Shown piece after piece: positions 1 to 10,841 of a DNA stretch of 64,000 nucleotides. Numbering within the stretch: position 1 is the first letter of the stretch; every line of letters begins with the position of its first letter. The notes under the pieces are model-generated. The model had not been told where the DNA came from. It saw only the letters and a list, made by a program, of their open reading frames with translations, and did no database searches. Source of the stretch: Blattamonas nauphoetae (lineage: Eukaryota > Preaxostyla > Oxymonadida); NCBI GenBank assembly GCA_033064195.1, contig JARBJD010000179.1:88520-152519 (forward strand), given 5' to 3'. The position numbers and the translations under genes were made by a program.

Positions 1-1358
1 TCTCCTCCAAGCTTCTTGGACGGATTGGTTGCCTAAAACCTTACACGAGAGGGAGAATCCACCAGTTTCAATTGGAGGAGCCCCTTCTGGCAGTGGAGTC
101 AGAATGAGATTGCTATCGAAGGGTTCGATCCCAGTATCTCGGAACGATTTTTGTACAGTCTCCTTGATCAAAGCTCGCTGTACTTTCCCTTCGAGTTTTG
201 AAAGCCAGGGGATCAGAGCTGTGTCGCGAAGTGACTTGGATGGGAACGGTGGCATCGTTTTCATCTCTGTTTTAAAATTTGCATTAGAATACAAGTCGTT
301 TGGTTGGAGGAAGCTACTAGTGTTAGCGGGGAGGCAGAGCACGTCGAGCCCTTGCAAGGCAACATCCCGCCACAAATCTGGAATCCGACGACTGGAGTGA
401 CCGTCCAAAATAAGTAGGGCCCTTGATTCTTCAGAGATACCTTTATCTTTCTTTCTTTGTGCGATATCGGAAAGGAGATGGTCTTTGATGATATCACCGA
501 AGATTTCTTTGTTCATCCAGCCGCGATCAGATATGTGCAGCTTAAAATGAACAGGGAGATAATTCTGGAGGGCTTCGCAATAATGTCGATCAGGAAGTAT
601 GATATGGGTCGTGAAAGTCTCCCCATCCGCACAAGTGATGAAGAAGAGTGTGCAGGAGAAAATCTTGTGCACTGGGTTGACGAAGGTCTTCTTGAGAGAT
701 TTCAACCCGATTCTGAACGCTGTAATATTCTCTGTCGTGAGTAAGCTCGTTTCGTCAGCATTGAATATTAGAGATGGGCTGTAATCATGTTGTCGTTTGA
801 GTTGAGCAAGCTGTTCAAAGAAAGGTCGGACATGAGCTCTCGATTTTGCTCGCCGTCTCGCCTCTTCCATCGGTTCTGGTCTCTTGGCATGAAGATTAGG
901 AAACTGTTTGTACCATTTTCTGGCCCAGTCAGAGCTCGGTTTGTGCAAGTTTGTGGCTTTCAGACATGTGCGAGCCTGAGCAATGACCAATGCCTTCAAG
1001 ACTGTGAAATTGGAATTGAATCTCATACCATCTCGGAGATATCTTGATAGGTTGGGTTGTACCCAGAATCAATCAACTCCATCATTTCGCGATGCAGTCT
1101 GTCATTTTCGTCCCCAATCAGAAAAGAAGGTCGACCTTGTCTTTGGATCGGTCTTCCGACGAGTATCCTGTTCCTTGCTCTCCGCTTTTGTCCATCAGTC
1201 AGTGTATCCTCTGCCTCCAATGTGATGTCCTTGATATTGATTATCTCACCATCATCAAGAGTCACTGTGGTTGGAGCATTCGCCTTTCGGGTTCTCCTGT
1301 GTGGCTGCAACAGGAATGCAAGTATTTCTGGCGTCTGCTGCTCCGCGGTTTCCTCCAT
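1..1358 (-). pseudogene. DDE (pogo/Tigger/Jerky-like) transposase, partial
   Basis: The protein would catalyse cut-and-paste transposition in the nucleus. The ATG at 1358 opens a 111-residue N-terminal part (basic, probably DNA-binding). About one base of frame discontinuity near 1026 separates it from the catalytic part, which stays open to the window edge. The catalytic part shows FNADETSLL, then LILDGHSSR, then PANTSSFLQPND: the three carboxylate-bearing blocks of the DDE_1 superfamily. No GT-AG intron joins the two frames cleanly, so I read the break as a frameshift, or possibly a sequencing slip. It differs clearly from the two other pogo-like transposases at 31782-33483 and 57620-59149. 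Confidence 0.8.
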
Positions 1359-1529
1359 TCAAAAGTCCCATACCTGTTCAACAAAGTCAGAACGAAGTCA
1401 CCTCACATTCCAGAATTCACCCTGACATTTACTTACGACGTTGACAGATCAGTTCTCAGAAGGGGAGGAGAAAGATGAAGTGGATGTTACGAAACGGGTT
1501 TATCGGAGATACCGGGTTTGTCCGGGTAC
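1..1529 (-). mobile_element. Pogo/Tigger-like DNA transposon, cut by the window edge
   Basis: The minus strand codes for a DDE transposase. The element appears to end at 1529, next to a TA at 1530-1531, the target duplicated by this superfamily. Read inwards from 1529 on the minus strand, the end starts GTACCCGG and repeats the motif AACCCG, as do the ends of the element at 57404-59428. The other end lies outside the window, so the paired terminus and second TA cannot be checked. The ARM-like host gene resumes at 1532, so the insertion split that gene. The superfamily call is firm from the transposase; the exact end is inferred. Confidence 0.75.
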
Positions 1530-1531
1530 TA

Positions 1532-2360
1532 TGATTTGATTCACGCTTTTGGACAAAACTCACCACACCCCGCTGCAATGTTTGTGAATTCGGTGACTGT
1601 CCTTTTATCTTCGCCCCATCCTTCGATCTTCAGGGACACTCTGTCTTTCGTTGCTGTCACTGTCTTGATTTGTTCGCCATCGAACCGCCTCGCCCTTATC
1701 TCTTCCAACATCATTCGCAGAATCCTCTCGACGTCTCAGTTGCACGATCTTTCTGTGATTGAGGATCAGGGCATTCTGAACGACATCATCTGCACTTTTT
1801 TTGGAGTCGTCGATCTCTTCTCAAATAGCTCCATTCAATCTCTCTCCACCACTTCCAACACCGACCCACAATCAATCCACAATATGTTTCTGAATGAAGC
1901 GTTGATCCCAATGGAACCATCTCTTATCCAGATCAGTCGAAATCGACGCCTTTTGTTGTGGACCGGTCAATTCTATCTCACACTGGACTTTCTCAGCGGA
2001 CTCCTTGAAGCGAGTGTCCTCCACCAACCAACGCTGGCTTTCATTTGTTCTTCTCGCATCCCAACGATCTCCCAATCACTTTTCTGCAATGTTGATGACA
2101 AAGACGCACTTAACGGCATCCTCAAAGACATTTCTCCCACCATCCACAATTGGAAAACGAAAGGAGCTGAATTTGTGTGCAGAGCGAGAACATTGTTGCG
2201 GACATTGGAGCAGGAAGGGTTCAGAGATCTTTTCGAACAAACGCTGCTTCACGACAAATTCTCGGAGAATGGACGCGATGTTCGTTTGTATTCTATCGGA
2301 ATCATGAATGATTTGGGAACAAACTGTCTAAAGCCATCTTCGGTGGCACGTGACACATGA
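1532..2360 (+). pseudogene. ARM/HEAT-like multi-copy family protein, 5' part lost to insertion
   Basis: The open frame gives about 276 residues after the transposon end. Hallmarks are FVNSVTVLLSS, SSNIIRRILST, LIPMEPSLIQI and LEQEGFRDLFEQ, which line up in order with the second copy on the opposite strand at 3591-4593. I recognise it as one of a very large helical (probably armadillo-type) family in oxymonads, of unknown function. The second copy begins about 90 residues earlier, with a YSPFFDWNP-type start that is missing here because the pogo-like element lies directly upstream. The sequence is otherwise open to its stop. Cytosolic location is inferred from the lack of signal peptide or membrane segment. 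Confidence 0.65.
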
Positions 2361-3590
2361 AAATGACTCTGTCTTCCACATCACACATTTCACTCGATGA
2401 CATCAGATGCTGACCCTTCAATGCTTCCCACTCGGTCTGTGTTGACACTTTGGTGTGCTCTTTTCTTCAATCTCAATTCTCGTTTCTCACTCTTTCTTTT
2501 TTGTTCGATCTCTCCTCTTCCATTTTCAGGGACTCTGTCGTTGGTGTCTTCATCTCTGCCCTTCTTTCATGCACTTTTGTTTCCATGTGTTTCTGGTTCT
2601 GGCATGTATTACCCCTGTAGGTTATCGGAACCCTGTAGGTTGTGGGAACCCTGTAGGTTGCGAAAAGGAACCCTGTAGGTTGTGAAAGGAACCCTGTAGG
2701 TTGTTTTGGAACTCTGTAGGTTGTGACTCAACACTGTGTTCTCGACTCATCCCGCTCTTTGAAGTGCACAGGTGACCAACATGGGATTTAAACGTCCGCC
2801 TTCGCGTCGTTTTCAATTGTTCTCTGAATTACACTCTTTTCAGCTTTCATTCCTTTCATATTCTCATTCTTTTGCCATATCATCCTCAAAATGTTATTCA
2901 ATTGTATGCTAAAATCATAACTGGTCGTGATCCTCGATCAAGACCACAACAACAAAATCATTCACCTTCAATGTTCTCCTTGAGCATGTATTGAAAGAAC
3001 AACTGTCAAAAAGATGGTGTGAATCAGCTGGATGTACGAAAATGTCGTGAAAGTGATCTCTCAATCCGATCGTCACAAATCGCGATAGATCCATCACTGT
3101 GAACAAATCTGGACCTTTACATCCGCACGCTCGCTGATTTCTTGTTCATGTCATACAATGGATCGATAAGGTGAGATCTGTCCCATTGAAAGATTCTGAG
3201 GTGACACTGACCGGCACTTTTGGCCGGTCAGCCATGCCTAGAAGACAATGGATCGAATGCTGAAAATGGAGGGATTCTCTGATGCGATTGAGACAATGCT
3301 GCAAAGAGACCCAAACGAAAGCATCGGAGAAAGAAATGTTGGTGACACGATCTTTTTCAACAACATGTGGGGCATGAACTCTTAATATCGTTCCTAAATG
3401 TTGCCTGTTGAGTGGACCGAAGGTGCCAGGACACGACTGGACTGAAAGCATCAATTGGATCGTCTTTTTTCATTTTGTTCATTTCATCACAATCTCACTT
3501 CATCATTCAATTTCACAATTTCATGGATCAAACGATTCATGATGCCAATACAGTGAGATGGGGTGAATGAAGAGGAAATTAGATCAATCA
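2361..3590. other. Intergenic stretch between two ARM-like copies
   Basis: I see no supported gene here. The stretch holds a short tandem repeat (2606-2730) and a small inverted repeat near 3210-3230 (CCGGCACTTTTGGCCGG). Open frames are short and have no recognisable motif. Confidence 0.5.
2606..2730. repeat. Short tandem repeat, units of about 17-23 bp
   Basis: The core CCCTGTAGGTTG occurs six times in imperfect tandem (last copy CTCTGTAGGTTG), with units separated by 5-11 variable bases (TCGGAA, TGGGAA, CGAAAAGGAA, TGAAAGGAA, TTTTGGAA). It lies about 250 bp after the end of the ARM-like gene. No coding or regulatory role is evident. Confidence 0.85.
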
Positions 3591-4593
3591 ATCGTATCGG
3601 CGGTTTATTCCGAATAATTTCACAATTGTGTATGTTTGCAGTCTCACGTTCTCTCCTTGACTTTCAGAAGTGTCATTGAACAGCGCTTGCTCGAGTCCGT
3701 TGTGAAATCCTTCCTGTTCCAGTGTCTGAAACAGAATCTTCGCTCTGCCCACAGATTCAGCTCCATCACAATCCCACCTGCTGATGTGAGAGAACATGGA
3801 CCAGACGAGGAATTGATGGAGGGAGTCGGCTTCAATTGTTGAAAAGAGTGTTTGGAAGACCATTGGGATGGGCGAAGAACAAACAAAATCCAGCGTCGGT
3901 TGGTGGAACACACTCACATCGAAGAGAGAAATAGAATACTTGCACTATTTCTTTGTATTCATTGATCCACGACAGGATGTGAGGATTGCGAGGGATCTGG
4001 ACGAGAGATGGACCCATTGGGATCAAACATTTATGCAGAACGACATCTTGGATCGATTGAGCGCTGATAGCTGCGATGGATGGGAGGGACGTCATAGTGA
4101 AGATAGAGGAGAGCCAGACGCCTGGTTGAGAAAATCTTACGATGTCAGTCAGGATACGTTTATCCTCAACCGCAGACAGATTGAGCAAGTGAAGAGTGGA
4201 GAGAATGTTGGGAAAGAGGTTGGATGAGACTAGCATCAGTTGGTCTATTGTTGTCAGTGATGTGAACCATCGTTGGAAGACTGTGAGTGCCTCTTTCATG
4301 ATTATCGGAGACGGGGATGAGAGAAGAACTATTGTTGAATCGACAAACTCAGGGAGGCGCTCAAAGTCTGACCACCCCACACTTTTCAGGAGTTCTTCGA
4401 CGTTGACTCTGCGACGGTCGTTTCGATTGATGAAAGACAAAAGAGTGAACGCTTTCTGTTCAATCATCTCATCAAAATGGTAGTCATCTCTGACCATCGA
4501 AACAAGAGCAATGAAGGGTTTTGCAAGAGAATCAGCGGAGATCGGATCTTTCGGATTCCAATCAAAGAACGGAGAGTACCCTGGATCAATCAT
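3591..4593 (-). pseudogene. ARM/HEAT-like multi-copy family protein, frame-disrupted
   Basis: The ATG at 4593 begins a full-length-looking member: YSPFFDWNPKDP near the start, then EFVDSTIVLLSSPSP, SSNLFPNILSTL, LIPMGPSLVQI, and in another frame HQPTLDFVCSSPIP and LEQEGFHNGLEQ. The order matches the copy at 1532-2360. The frame changes around 3915-3960, between the LSWI region and the HQPTLDF block. No convincing intron covers the change, so the copy is probably a pseudogene, although a missed short intron is possible. The two copies face each other (convergent) across about 1.2 kb. Function is unknown. Confidence 0.65.
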
Positions 4594-5618
4594 TTGGCAA
4601 TGAGAAGAAAAGGATGAATACCTTCGGACAAGATCATTTGTGGGTAGTTTACTATCACGATAAAGTGATGTCGAAACTGATTGAACCAGTCAATGGATCG
4701 ATCACCAGACAGTTCAGACAATGAACTTCTCATATCTCCAGGAATTCAAAAAAACAATCAAGCGTGAGTGAATCTGATGGACCGATCGCGAAATGTGAAG
4801 TGATGGGAGACATGAGAAATGATGGATTCTGGATTCAATGATCTTCTTTCCCGACACAAGCAAGATTCCTCTGTTATTCAACAAGAGGCAGGAACCATGG
4901 CACACAACACACGTCGATGTGTTGCTGACAAGGGGTGGGAATCGAAGGAGAAAGCAAAAAGTGGGTGAAAAGCAAAGTGAGGTGACTGACGACAGCGACT
5001 CGACATTTCACGAAGGACACGCGCGATGAGACCATTTGTCGCGAGTGCCACTCAACTTCGTTCGGTCGGACACGAATCCGACGAGGATCGAGCGAGACGC
5101 TGACAGGACAAGACAAGAACGAAAGAAAGGAAGACTGAGCAGAGAAGGAAAGAGTGAATGAAGAACAACGTGGTGTGACTGAAACAGTGAGTAACAAAAA
5201 CACTGAATGAACAAGAAGATGTGGTGAAATAGTGTGGGGAGGATATAGTGTACTGCAGGTTGTGCAGAATTGAGCAGGTGTGTGTTTGTGTACGACGGAG
5301 ATAGTGAACTCCAAGTGAGGCAGGATTGACGTGGTGGATGAGAGAGAGAAACAGTGACATGTCATTGTTTTGTGCGAAGAATCCAGTTCTTGTACTCACC
5401 TTTCGACTCCATTTAGGTGCTGTGGATTGGATGCATCAGCACAGAGTGTGTCATGTGAGAGTGACAAGAAAGCGACATGTTTGTTTGTTCGTGTATGAAG
5501 AGTGATGACGTGTGTGTGTGTGAGGGGGGTTATTTGGGGAGTGATGGAGAAATGAAGAAGCGTAGATGTGAGATGATGCGACAGAAAGAAAAAGCGGTCG
5601 ATCTATGAATCTTTGGAA
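4594..5618. other. Intergenic stretch, no gene seen
   Basis: This is about 1 kb between the 5' end of an ARM-like copy and the 3' end of the receptor gene. Open frames on both strands lack recognisable motifs and look like chance. The region near 5200-5560 is rich in GTGTG and GAGAG runs. Confidence 0.5.
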
Positions 5619-8600
5619 TTACAATTTTGGAAACTGATCTTTCAGTTCCAGTTTTTGTGACTGATTGGGCTGTTTCTCAAGTCTCGAAAGAATCTCCGAA
5701 AGTGTCGGGCGCTCGGAAGGATCAACCCGCAGACACTCCTCGATAAGGTCCCGCATCGACGAGTCTGTGATCTTCTGAAGAGGAAGGGGAACACTCGCTG
5801 CAAGTTGCTGATGGGCATGCACAGCGTCAAGATCTCCGAACGGGACAAGACCAGTTTCAATCTCCCACAGGATCAGGCCCAGCCGAAAAACTGAGGCTTT
5901 CACTTTATCCACTTCGTCTCTGATGTCGCCATCTTTCTCGCCCTGCTCGGGCGCTCGCCAACGAATCTCTTCAACCACATCCTTCAACTGAAGATTGTTG
6001 GTGAGTGACATGGTCGTTGATTCTGAACTTGCATGTGTTTGATTCAGGTCGAGATTGAAAAGGGAAGAGTTGAGTTTGAAGAGGACAGATGACGTGGTGT
6101 CGAGGAGGATCCAACGAGATGAGATGCTCGCTGCGAAGTTCAGAAGATTGTTCTGTTCTGCAAGTTTCTGCAATCCCATCACAATCTGTCGCTGAATGAG
6201 GCCCTTCTTCGATCCGAGATCAACGTGTTCGTTGTGCAGTTTGTTGAATAGCGTGTCAGTCTCGCTGACCATCACAATCCCAAAATCGTCCTGACATTTC
6301 ATCGCTTCCACCTGAATCCCCATCTTGCTTCCCTCTTTCGTTGTGCTGTTCCTGTTGTCGATTGCTGACGAACGATCGGGCTGAATCAGTCCAAATCGCC
6401 CGTCTTCGTCGCTTCTTTCTCCGATCACGTTCTTCGTCGAATTGTCCGTCGTCACTTCCACTTCCATCTTCTCCACAACACCCTCGTCCATCTCGTCTTC
6501 AACGAATGCCTCTTCCAAATCTTTGGAGGCAGCTTGTCTCTTTCGACGCCAACAGATAATGAGGATGATGATTGCTGAAAGTAAGGCGACGACACAGACG
6601 ACAATCACAGGAATCAGCCACGCCAGAGTCTTCTTGAAGGCTTGTGACTTCCGCTCCTTCAGACTGGGAAGGAAAGTGAACGATTCGGTCAGTTTGTTCT
6701 CGCCGTAAAAAACACTCGCTGTCCATTTCTTGTCCGATGACAAGTTCGACAGAGAGGAGGTTGGGATGGTGACGTCGATGCGTGTTTCGTTCCACAAGTC
6801 GTCGGATGTGAACGAGAGAGGAATCAGAATTGGGGGAGTGTTCGATGTCGACGATTGAGACGAGGATTCTTCGGACACTTCCAGTTTCAGATTGCATGGA
6901 ATCAACTTCGAGCCAACAATCAGAACGGAGAAGAAGTCTTTCTTTTTCGATTGTGTGCTTTTCGTGCTCTTTACGTCCAGCGAAGGGAGGAAATGGGGCG
7001 ATTTCAGTTCGCTTCCATTCAGAAGAACTGAGCATTCCGACGATGAAGAAATCCAACGATCAGTGGTCGTGTCGGATGAGTTGGGATGGATCGAGATGTT
7101 TCCTGATTTGCACATCACATCTTGTTGAGCCGATGGGAACGACGAGAATCGCGCTCCGTTGCTCAGAATCTGCGTCGAGATCAGCGACAGATTGCTCGAC
7201 TCCATCCAGATCTCGCCCATCCCAATCGACAACAGGACACACGAGGTGAGCGTGCAGGTGCTGCTGTGCAGTTTGATCAGTCCCGTCTCCCACTCACACA
7301 GTCCCTCAATTCCTTTGACCAGATCAGACGACGATGGGACGCCCGTGATGTGCACAGAATCCATCACCAGCTCTCCCCCACTCACATCAAACAAGACGAA
7401 CGACAGAGTCTCAATTTGGACATCGATGTTCACATTCTCCACGAGGAGTGTCCCAGCGACGAGACCTTCCGAGTCGCCGAGAGAGGCTGTGGAGGGCACG
7501 ACGAGTGTTGGAGGGGTGAGTGTGGCCCAAGTCAGCTTCAGTTCGTGTCCAGCATCGACAGTGATTGGATTGGTGATGGCTGCTTTCTTGATCAGTTGGA
7601 TTGTCGAACTTGGAGCAGCGAGTCCGTCGACGAGATTCTTCGCAACATTCACTGACGAGCACGGACGCTCCACAGCTCCACAGAACTTCGGATCTGAATT
7701 CGTTGAGTCATTCGCATGAAGAATCAATGGACTCGGACATGGTTTCGTTCGGAGAAGCAGACCTGCCGAGGGAATCGATACGGTCGACAGGACTGCGTGG
7801 TTGACGGAGCTGAGAGGATACTCAGAGTCGAATTGGAGAGTGTCCGACCATCCGAGTGGCAGTTCAGCCGACGAGCCTTCGCTGAGTGAAGTGAATGTCA
7901 CTTCGATGTCTTCGTCGAAGCCATCAAGCGAGACGAGGAACGGCTCCCAAACAGGAAGATCGATTCCTTTCAGAACGAGACGGAATGTCGTGTTCGACTT
8001 TGTGGCGAACGCAAACTCAACTTCTGAAATGGTTGGGCGATCCGGAACACGAAAGATGACGCGGCCATCCAAGAACGCCTGCTTACCGGCGATGTCGCAC
8101 TGCGTGATTTCGTATCGTTTCGCTCGCTGGAGTTTTCCGGCAGCAATTCCAGTTTTCAGAATGCAAGTTGAGTCTCCTGCTGTGGACTGTGTTTCTGTGA
8201 CGGTGAAACTGGACCCAGTTTGACTGTCGTCATCATCAACTTCGATGATGGTCAGTTCGATCGGAGTCGACGATGGGAATCCAAATGCAGTGAGGTTGAG
8301 TGTTACTTCAGTAATGTCTTCGAGGTTCAGCGAGGCCGAGGCTGTTCGGAGGAGAGACGGGACTGTGAACGGGGGTGAAATGTGGGAGACAATCAGAGTC
8401 GACGAGGAGAGTGTCTTCACTGTGTATGTCTTCCCAAACGACAACACTCCTGACGGACGAATCACCACTGTGTGTGACACCGTCGTCGGTGTTGACGAGG
8501 AAGAGATCGAGATCGGGCCAATTGTGATGTCTTTCTTTTGTGGATCAGATTCATCGAACACAACCAGCTTGAATGACCCAGCCAGGATGCTGTCGACTGT

Positions 8601-10841
8601 CAGAACCACTTTCACTTCGTCCAAGTTCGACGGGTCCAGTTCGAGTTCGATGTTGGTCAGTTCGGACACTGCGGGTGTTGTGAACGACAGCCCAACCATG
8701 TTGTCTGCTCTGCTGTCACTTGTGTGATACCACCACGTCCAGTCTGGCTCTGTCCCCTCGCCGATCACGAACTCGTTGCTTGTTGATTGGGAGGAGCTCT
8801 TCTGCACGTCAATGATTGTGTATGTGGTTGAAGCGGAGAGACAACGAGTGCTTGGATTGTCGATGGCGAATGCCACAGTTCCTGCTGTTTTGGTGAAAGA
8901 CATCTTCTCTGCGACAAATTGAGTTCCATCTTCATCTTCGAGTGTCACGTCGTATTTCCTGCTTGTTCCTGTGTACTTTCCATCAAACGACAGAACAACC
9001 TCAAATCCATCTCCTTTCCCGTTCTTTTTGATCGTCTGAGCGACAGATGTGATCGAAGGGCCAACCCAATCAGGACAAAGGATCGCAGCGGAACTTGTCC
9101 CACAACGCGGCTGGGCAGACGTGGAGAAGCAGTCGTGGAACTGATTGTTGGTAAGATCAGTGTTGGCTGCAAAGCCGCAATCACTCACACGCTGACTGGC
9201 CGGGGTTCTCGTGCACTCATTGTTATCGAAGAGGACATCTGTAAAAATGATTGAGCTGGTTGCGTTTTTCTTGTTGAAGTACAGCCCTCCACAATAGGAT
9301 CCTTCGTTGTTGGAGACTGTGCACTGATCGAATCGACAGTTGCCCTCAATTGTGATGACAACTGGATAAAACTGGGAGATTGAAGAGCCCGCTGGCAATT
9401 GTGAATCTTTGAAAGTGCACTTGCCGACATTCACAGGGTGGTAATGCTGAACCATGAGATGTCCACCAGACATGGCAGTGTTGTTCGAGAACATGCAATC
9501 GAAGAGAGTGAGAGAGAACTTACTATAGAGACTGGAACCCGAATTAATGACTACTGAGACAGCCCCATACGACCCAGTCGTATGGCAGTTCGTGATTGAA
9601 CTGTTCTTGATGACAACATGTGCCTTAAAATTGAGGATGTTGACTGCTGTTCCGGATGCAGTACTGGAAAGCCCGTCAAATGTACACGTGGTGATCCATA
9701 TTTGATAGTCTTCAATGTTGGGATCGTGGGCAGATTGAAGTTCGATGTGTTCTGAATGTTCGAAGTACTTAAGGAGTTGTTCGGCTGGTAGGTTTTCGTC
9801 GAGGATCGGTTCTGGGAGAGGTTCGGGAGCTGTGTTGGTGATGCAGGATGAGAACGAACTGTTCGAGAGGAGAGACGATCCTGCCCAGTCCAACGGCATT
9901 CCGCTTGTCCCGCTCAGATGGTTCGTCGATTTGGACACTGACACCCCAATCAGCCGCTGGGTCAGAGATAAACACGATCGAGGGACGGTCGATGAGCTCG
10001 GCGTGCTTGTCGTGTTTGTCAGTGAAGACTCCGTGAGAGAGACGGTGCATCCAACAACCCCGCGCAGACAATTCCCCAAACAAGTCCCGAAATCGAAGAG
10101 CGGGCCTGTTCCAACCCAAAAATGGACCGATTTCGTGTTCAAACCAGTTCCGATGATTGAGAGTGATCTAACTCCAAAAGTGTCGGGATGTCCTTCTTCA
10201 TTGGTCGTGAAGTGCGATGAACACCACAATGATGGTGGCCCGCTCACCAGGGGCAGCAGAGACGACGATTCTGATGATGAGCGATGGCGGCAAGAGATAA
10301 CGGAGACAGATACTGATGAATCCATTCCCGAATGCCCAATCACAAATGGAGACGTGTCTGGGCACGACGTGATTTCACTCCGAGAAATCACAAATGTTGA
10401 CGCTCGGATCAAACTGACGGCTGTATGTGGTGTGTTTGCAAATAATTGCAGATCATTAACATTGAAGGTGCTGTTCCACACATCAAACATCACAGAAAGT
10501 GAGTTTGTCGAGGGATATTCAGTGCTGTGCGGATGTTGTGACTTGTCTCCAAGTTCGAGATTGTGCACGCTCTTTCGGTGAGAGATCGTCGATGATAATC
10601 CCGATACATCCAGATTTCTTGAGTGGATGAGGATGCCATGTGCGTGATACATGCCATTTGGAACAATCACTGCAGATGGTGTTGAAAATAGCGGCTCGTT
10701 CTTTTGTTTCGTTTGATCTTCCAGAAAAGTAGCGAAATCATGTGAAAGATGTTCATGAGCGTGGGAGGTTGAAGGAGATTCAGAAGATACCCACGATAGG
10801 GTTACAATAATCGCGAACAGTGGAGTTATCATTGATATCAA
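5619..10841 (-). CDS. Receptor-like beta-helix protein with pseudokinase tail
   Basis: One open frame of 1740 residues. An N-terminal hydrophobic stretch (about 1-20) looks like a signal peptide. About 60-600 is Ser/Cys-rich with pectin-lyase-like beta-helix features. About 610-1090 has repeated Ig/FN3-like modules marked by TYTI and TYTV. A second helix region carries CGAVERPCSSVNVA near 1100. A transmembrane helix (LAWLIPVIVVCVVALL) lies at about 1403-1428, followed by a basic CWRRKRQ stop-transfer. Residues about 1520-1725 resemble a kinase C-lobe: RWRAPEQ (APE-like), SVFRLGLILWEIETG, and RVDPSERPTLSEIL. No glycine loop, VAIK lysine, HRD or DFG is visible; SSRWILLD stands where HRD would be. 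I infer a surface receptor with a non-catalytic kinase-like tail. Ligand and pathway are unknown. Confidence 0.85.
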   Translation of the reverse strand: MISMITPLFAIIVTLSWVSSESPSTSHAHEHLSHDFATFLEDQTKQKNEPLFSTPSAVIVPNGMYHAHGILIHSRNLDVSGLSSTISHRKSVHNLELGDKSQHPHSTEYPSTNSLSVMFDVWNSTFNVNDLQLFANTPHTAVSLIRASTFVISRSEITSCPDTSPFVIGHSGMDSSVSVSVISCRHRSSSESSSLLPLVSGPPSLWCSSHFTTNEEGHPDTFGVRSLSIIGTGLNTKSVHFWVGTGPLFDFGTCLGNCLRGVVGCTVSLTESSLTNTTSTPSSSTVPRSCLSLTQRLIGVSVSKSTNHLSGTSGMPLDWAGSSLLSNSSFSSCITNTAPEPLPEPILDENLPAEQLLKYFEHSEHIELQSAHDPNIEDYQIWITTCTFDGLSSTASGTAVNILNFKAHVVIKNSSITNCHTTGSYGAVSVVINSGSSLYSKFSLTLFDCMFSNNTAMSGGHLMVQHYHPVNVGKCTFKDSQLPAGSSISQFYPVVITIEGNCRFDQCTVSNNEGSYCGGLYFNKKNATSSIIFTDVLFDNNECTRTPASQRVSDCGFAANTDLTNNQFHDCFSTSAQPRCGTSSAAILCPDWVGPSITSVAQTIKKNGKGDGFEVVLSFDGKYTGTSRKYDVTLEDEDGTQFVAEKMSFTKTAGTVAFAIDNPSTRCLSASTTYTIIDVQKSSSQSTSNEFVIGEGTEPDWTWWYHTSDSRADNMVGLSFTTPAVSELTNIELELDPSNLDEVKVVLTVDSILAGSFKLVVFDESDPQKKDITIGPISISSSSTPTTVSHTVVIRPSGVLSFGKTYTVKTLSSSTLIVSHISPPFTVPSLLRTASASLNLEDITEVTLNLTAFGFPSSTPIELTIIEVDDDDSQTGSSFTVTETQSTAGDSTCILKTGIAAGKLQRAKRYEITQCDIAGKQAFLDGRVIFRVPDRPTISEVEFAFATKSNTTFRLVLKGIDLPVWEPFLVSLDGFDEDIEVTFTSLSEGSSAELPLGWSDTLQFDSEYPLSSVNHAVLSTVSIPSAGLLLRTKPCPSPLILHANDSTNSDPKFCGAVERPCSSVNVAKNLVDGLAAPSSTIQLIKKAAITNPITVDAGHELKLTWATLTPPTLVVPSTASLGDSEGLVAGTLLVENVNIDVQIETLSFVLFDVSGGELVMDSVHITGVPSSSDLVKGIEGLCEWETGLIKLHSSTCTLTSCVLLSIGMGEIWMESSNLSLISTQILSNGARFSSFPSAQQDVMCKSGNISIHPNSSDTTTDRWISSSSECSVLLNGSELKSPHFLPSLDVKSTKSTQSKKKDFFSVLIVGSKLIPCNLKLEVSEESSSQSSTSNTPPILIPLSFTSDDLWNETRIDVTIPTSSLSNLSSDKKWTASVFYGENKLTESFTFLPSLKERKSQAFKKTLAWLIPVIVVCVVALLSAIIILIICWRRKRQAASKDLEEAFVEDEMDEGVVEKMEVEVTTDNSTKNVIGERSDEDGRFGLIQPDRSSAIDNRNSTTKEGSKMGIQVEAMKCQDDFGIVMVSETDTLFNKLHNEHVDLGSKKGLIQRQIVMGLQKLAEQNNLLNFAASISSRWILLDTTSSVLFKLNSSLFNLDLNQTHASSESTTMSLTNNLQLKDVVEEIRWRAPEQGEKDGDIRDEVDKVKASVFRLGLILWEIETGLVPFGDLDAVHAHQQLAASVPLPLQKITDSSMRDLIEECLRVDPSERPTLSEILSRLEKQPNQSQKLELKDQFPKL

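Noticed and set aside
120-150. tRNA-like B box (GGTTCGATCCC)
   Set aside because: It lies inside transposase coding sequence, with no A box, acceptor stem or anticodon arm around it.
9745-10581. 278-residue plus-strand open frame opposite the receptor gene
   Set aside because: It is the antisense shadow of the receptor ectodomain; no motif or independent start context.
5619-10841. TAA/TAG used for glutamine, as reported in another oxymonad
   Set aside because: The 1740-, 664- and 1472-residue frames end and stay open normally with the standard code, and none contains internal TAA or TAG in conserved blocks.
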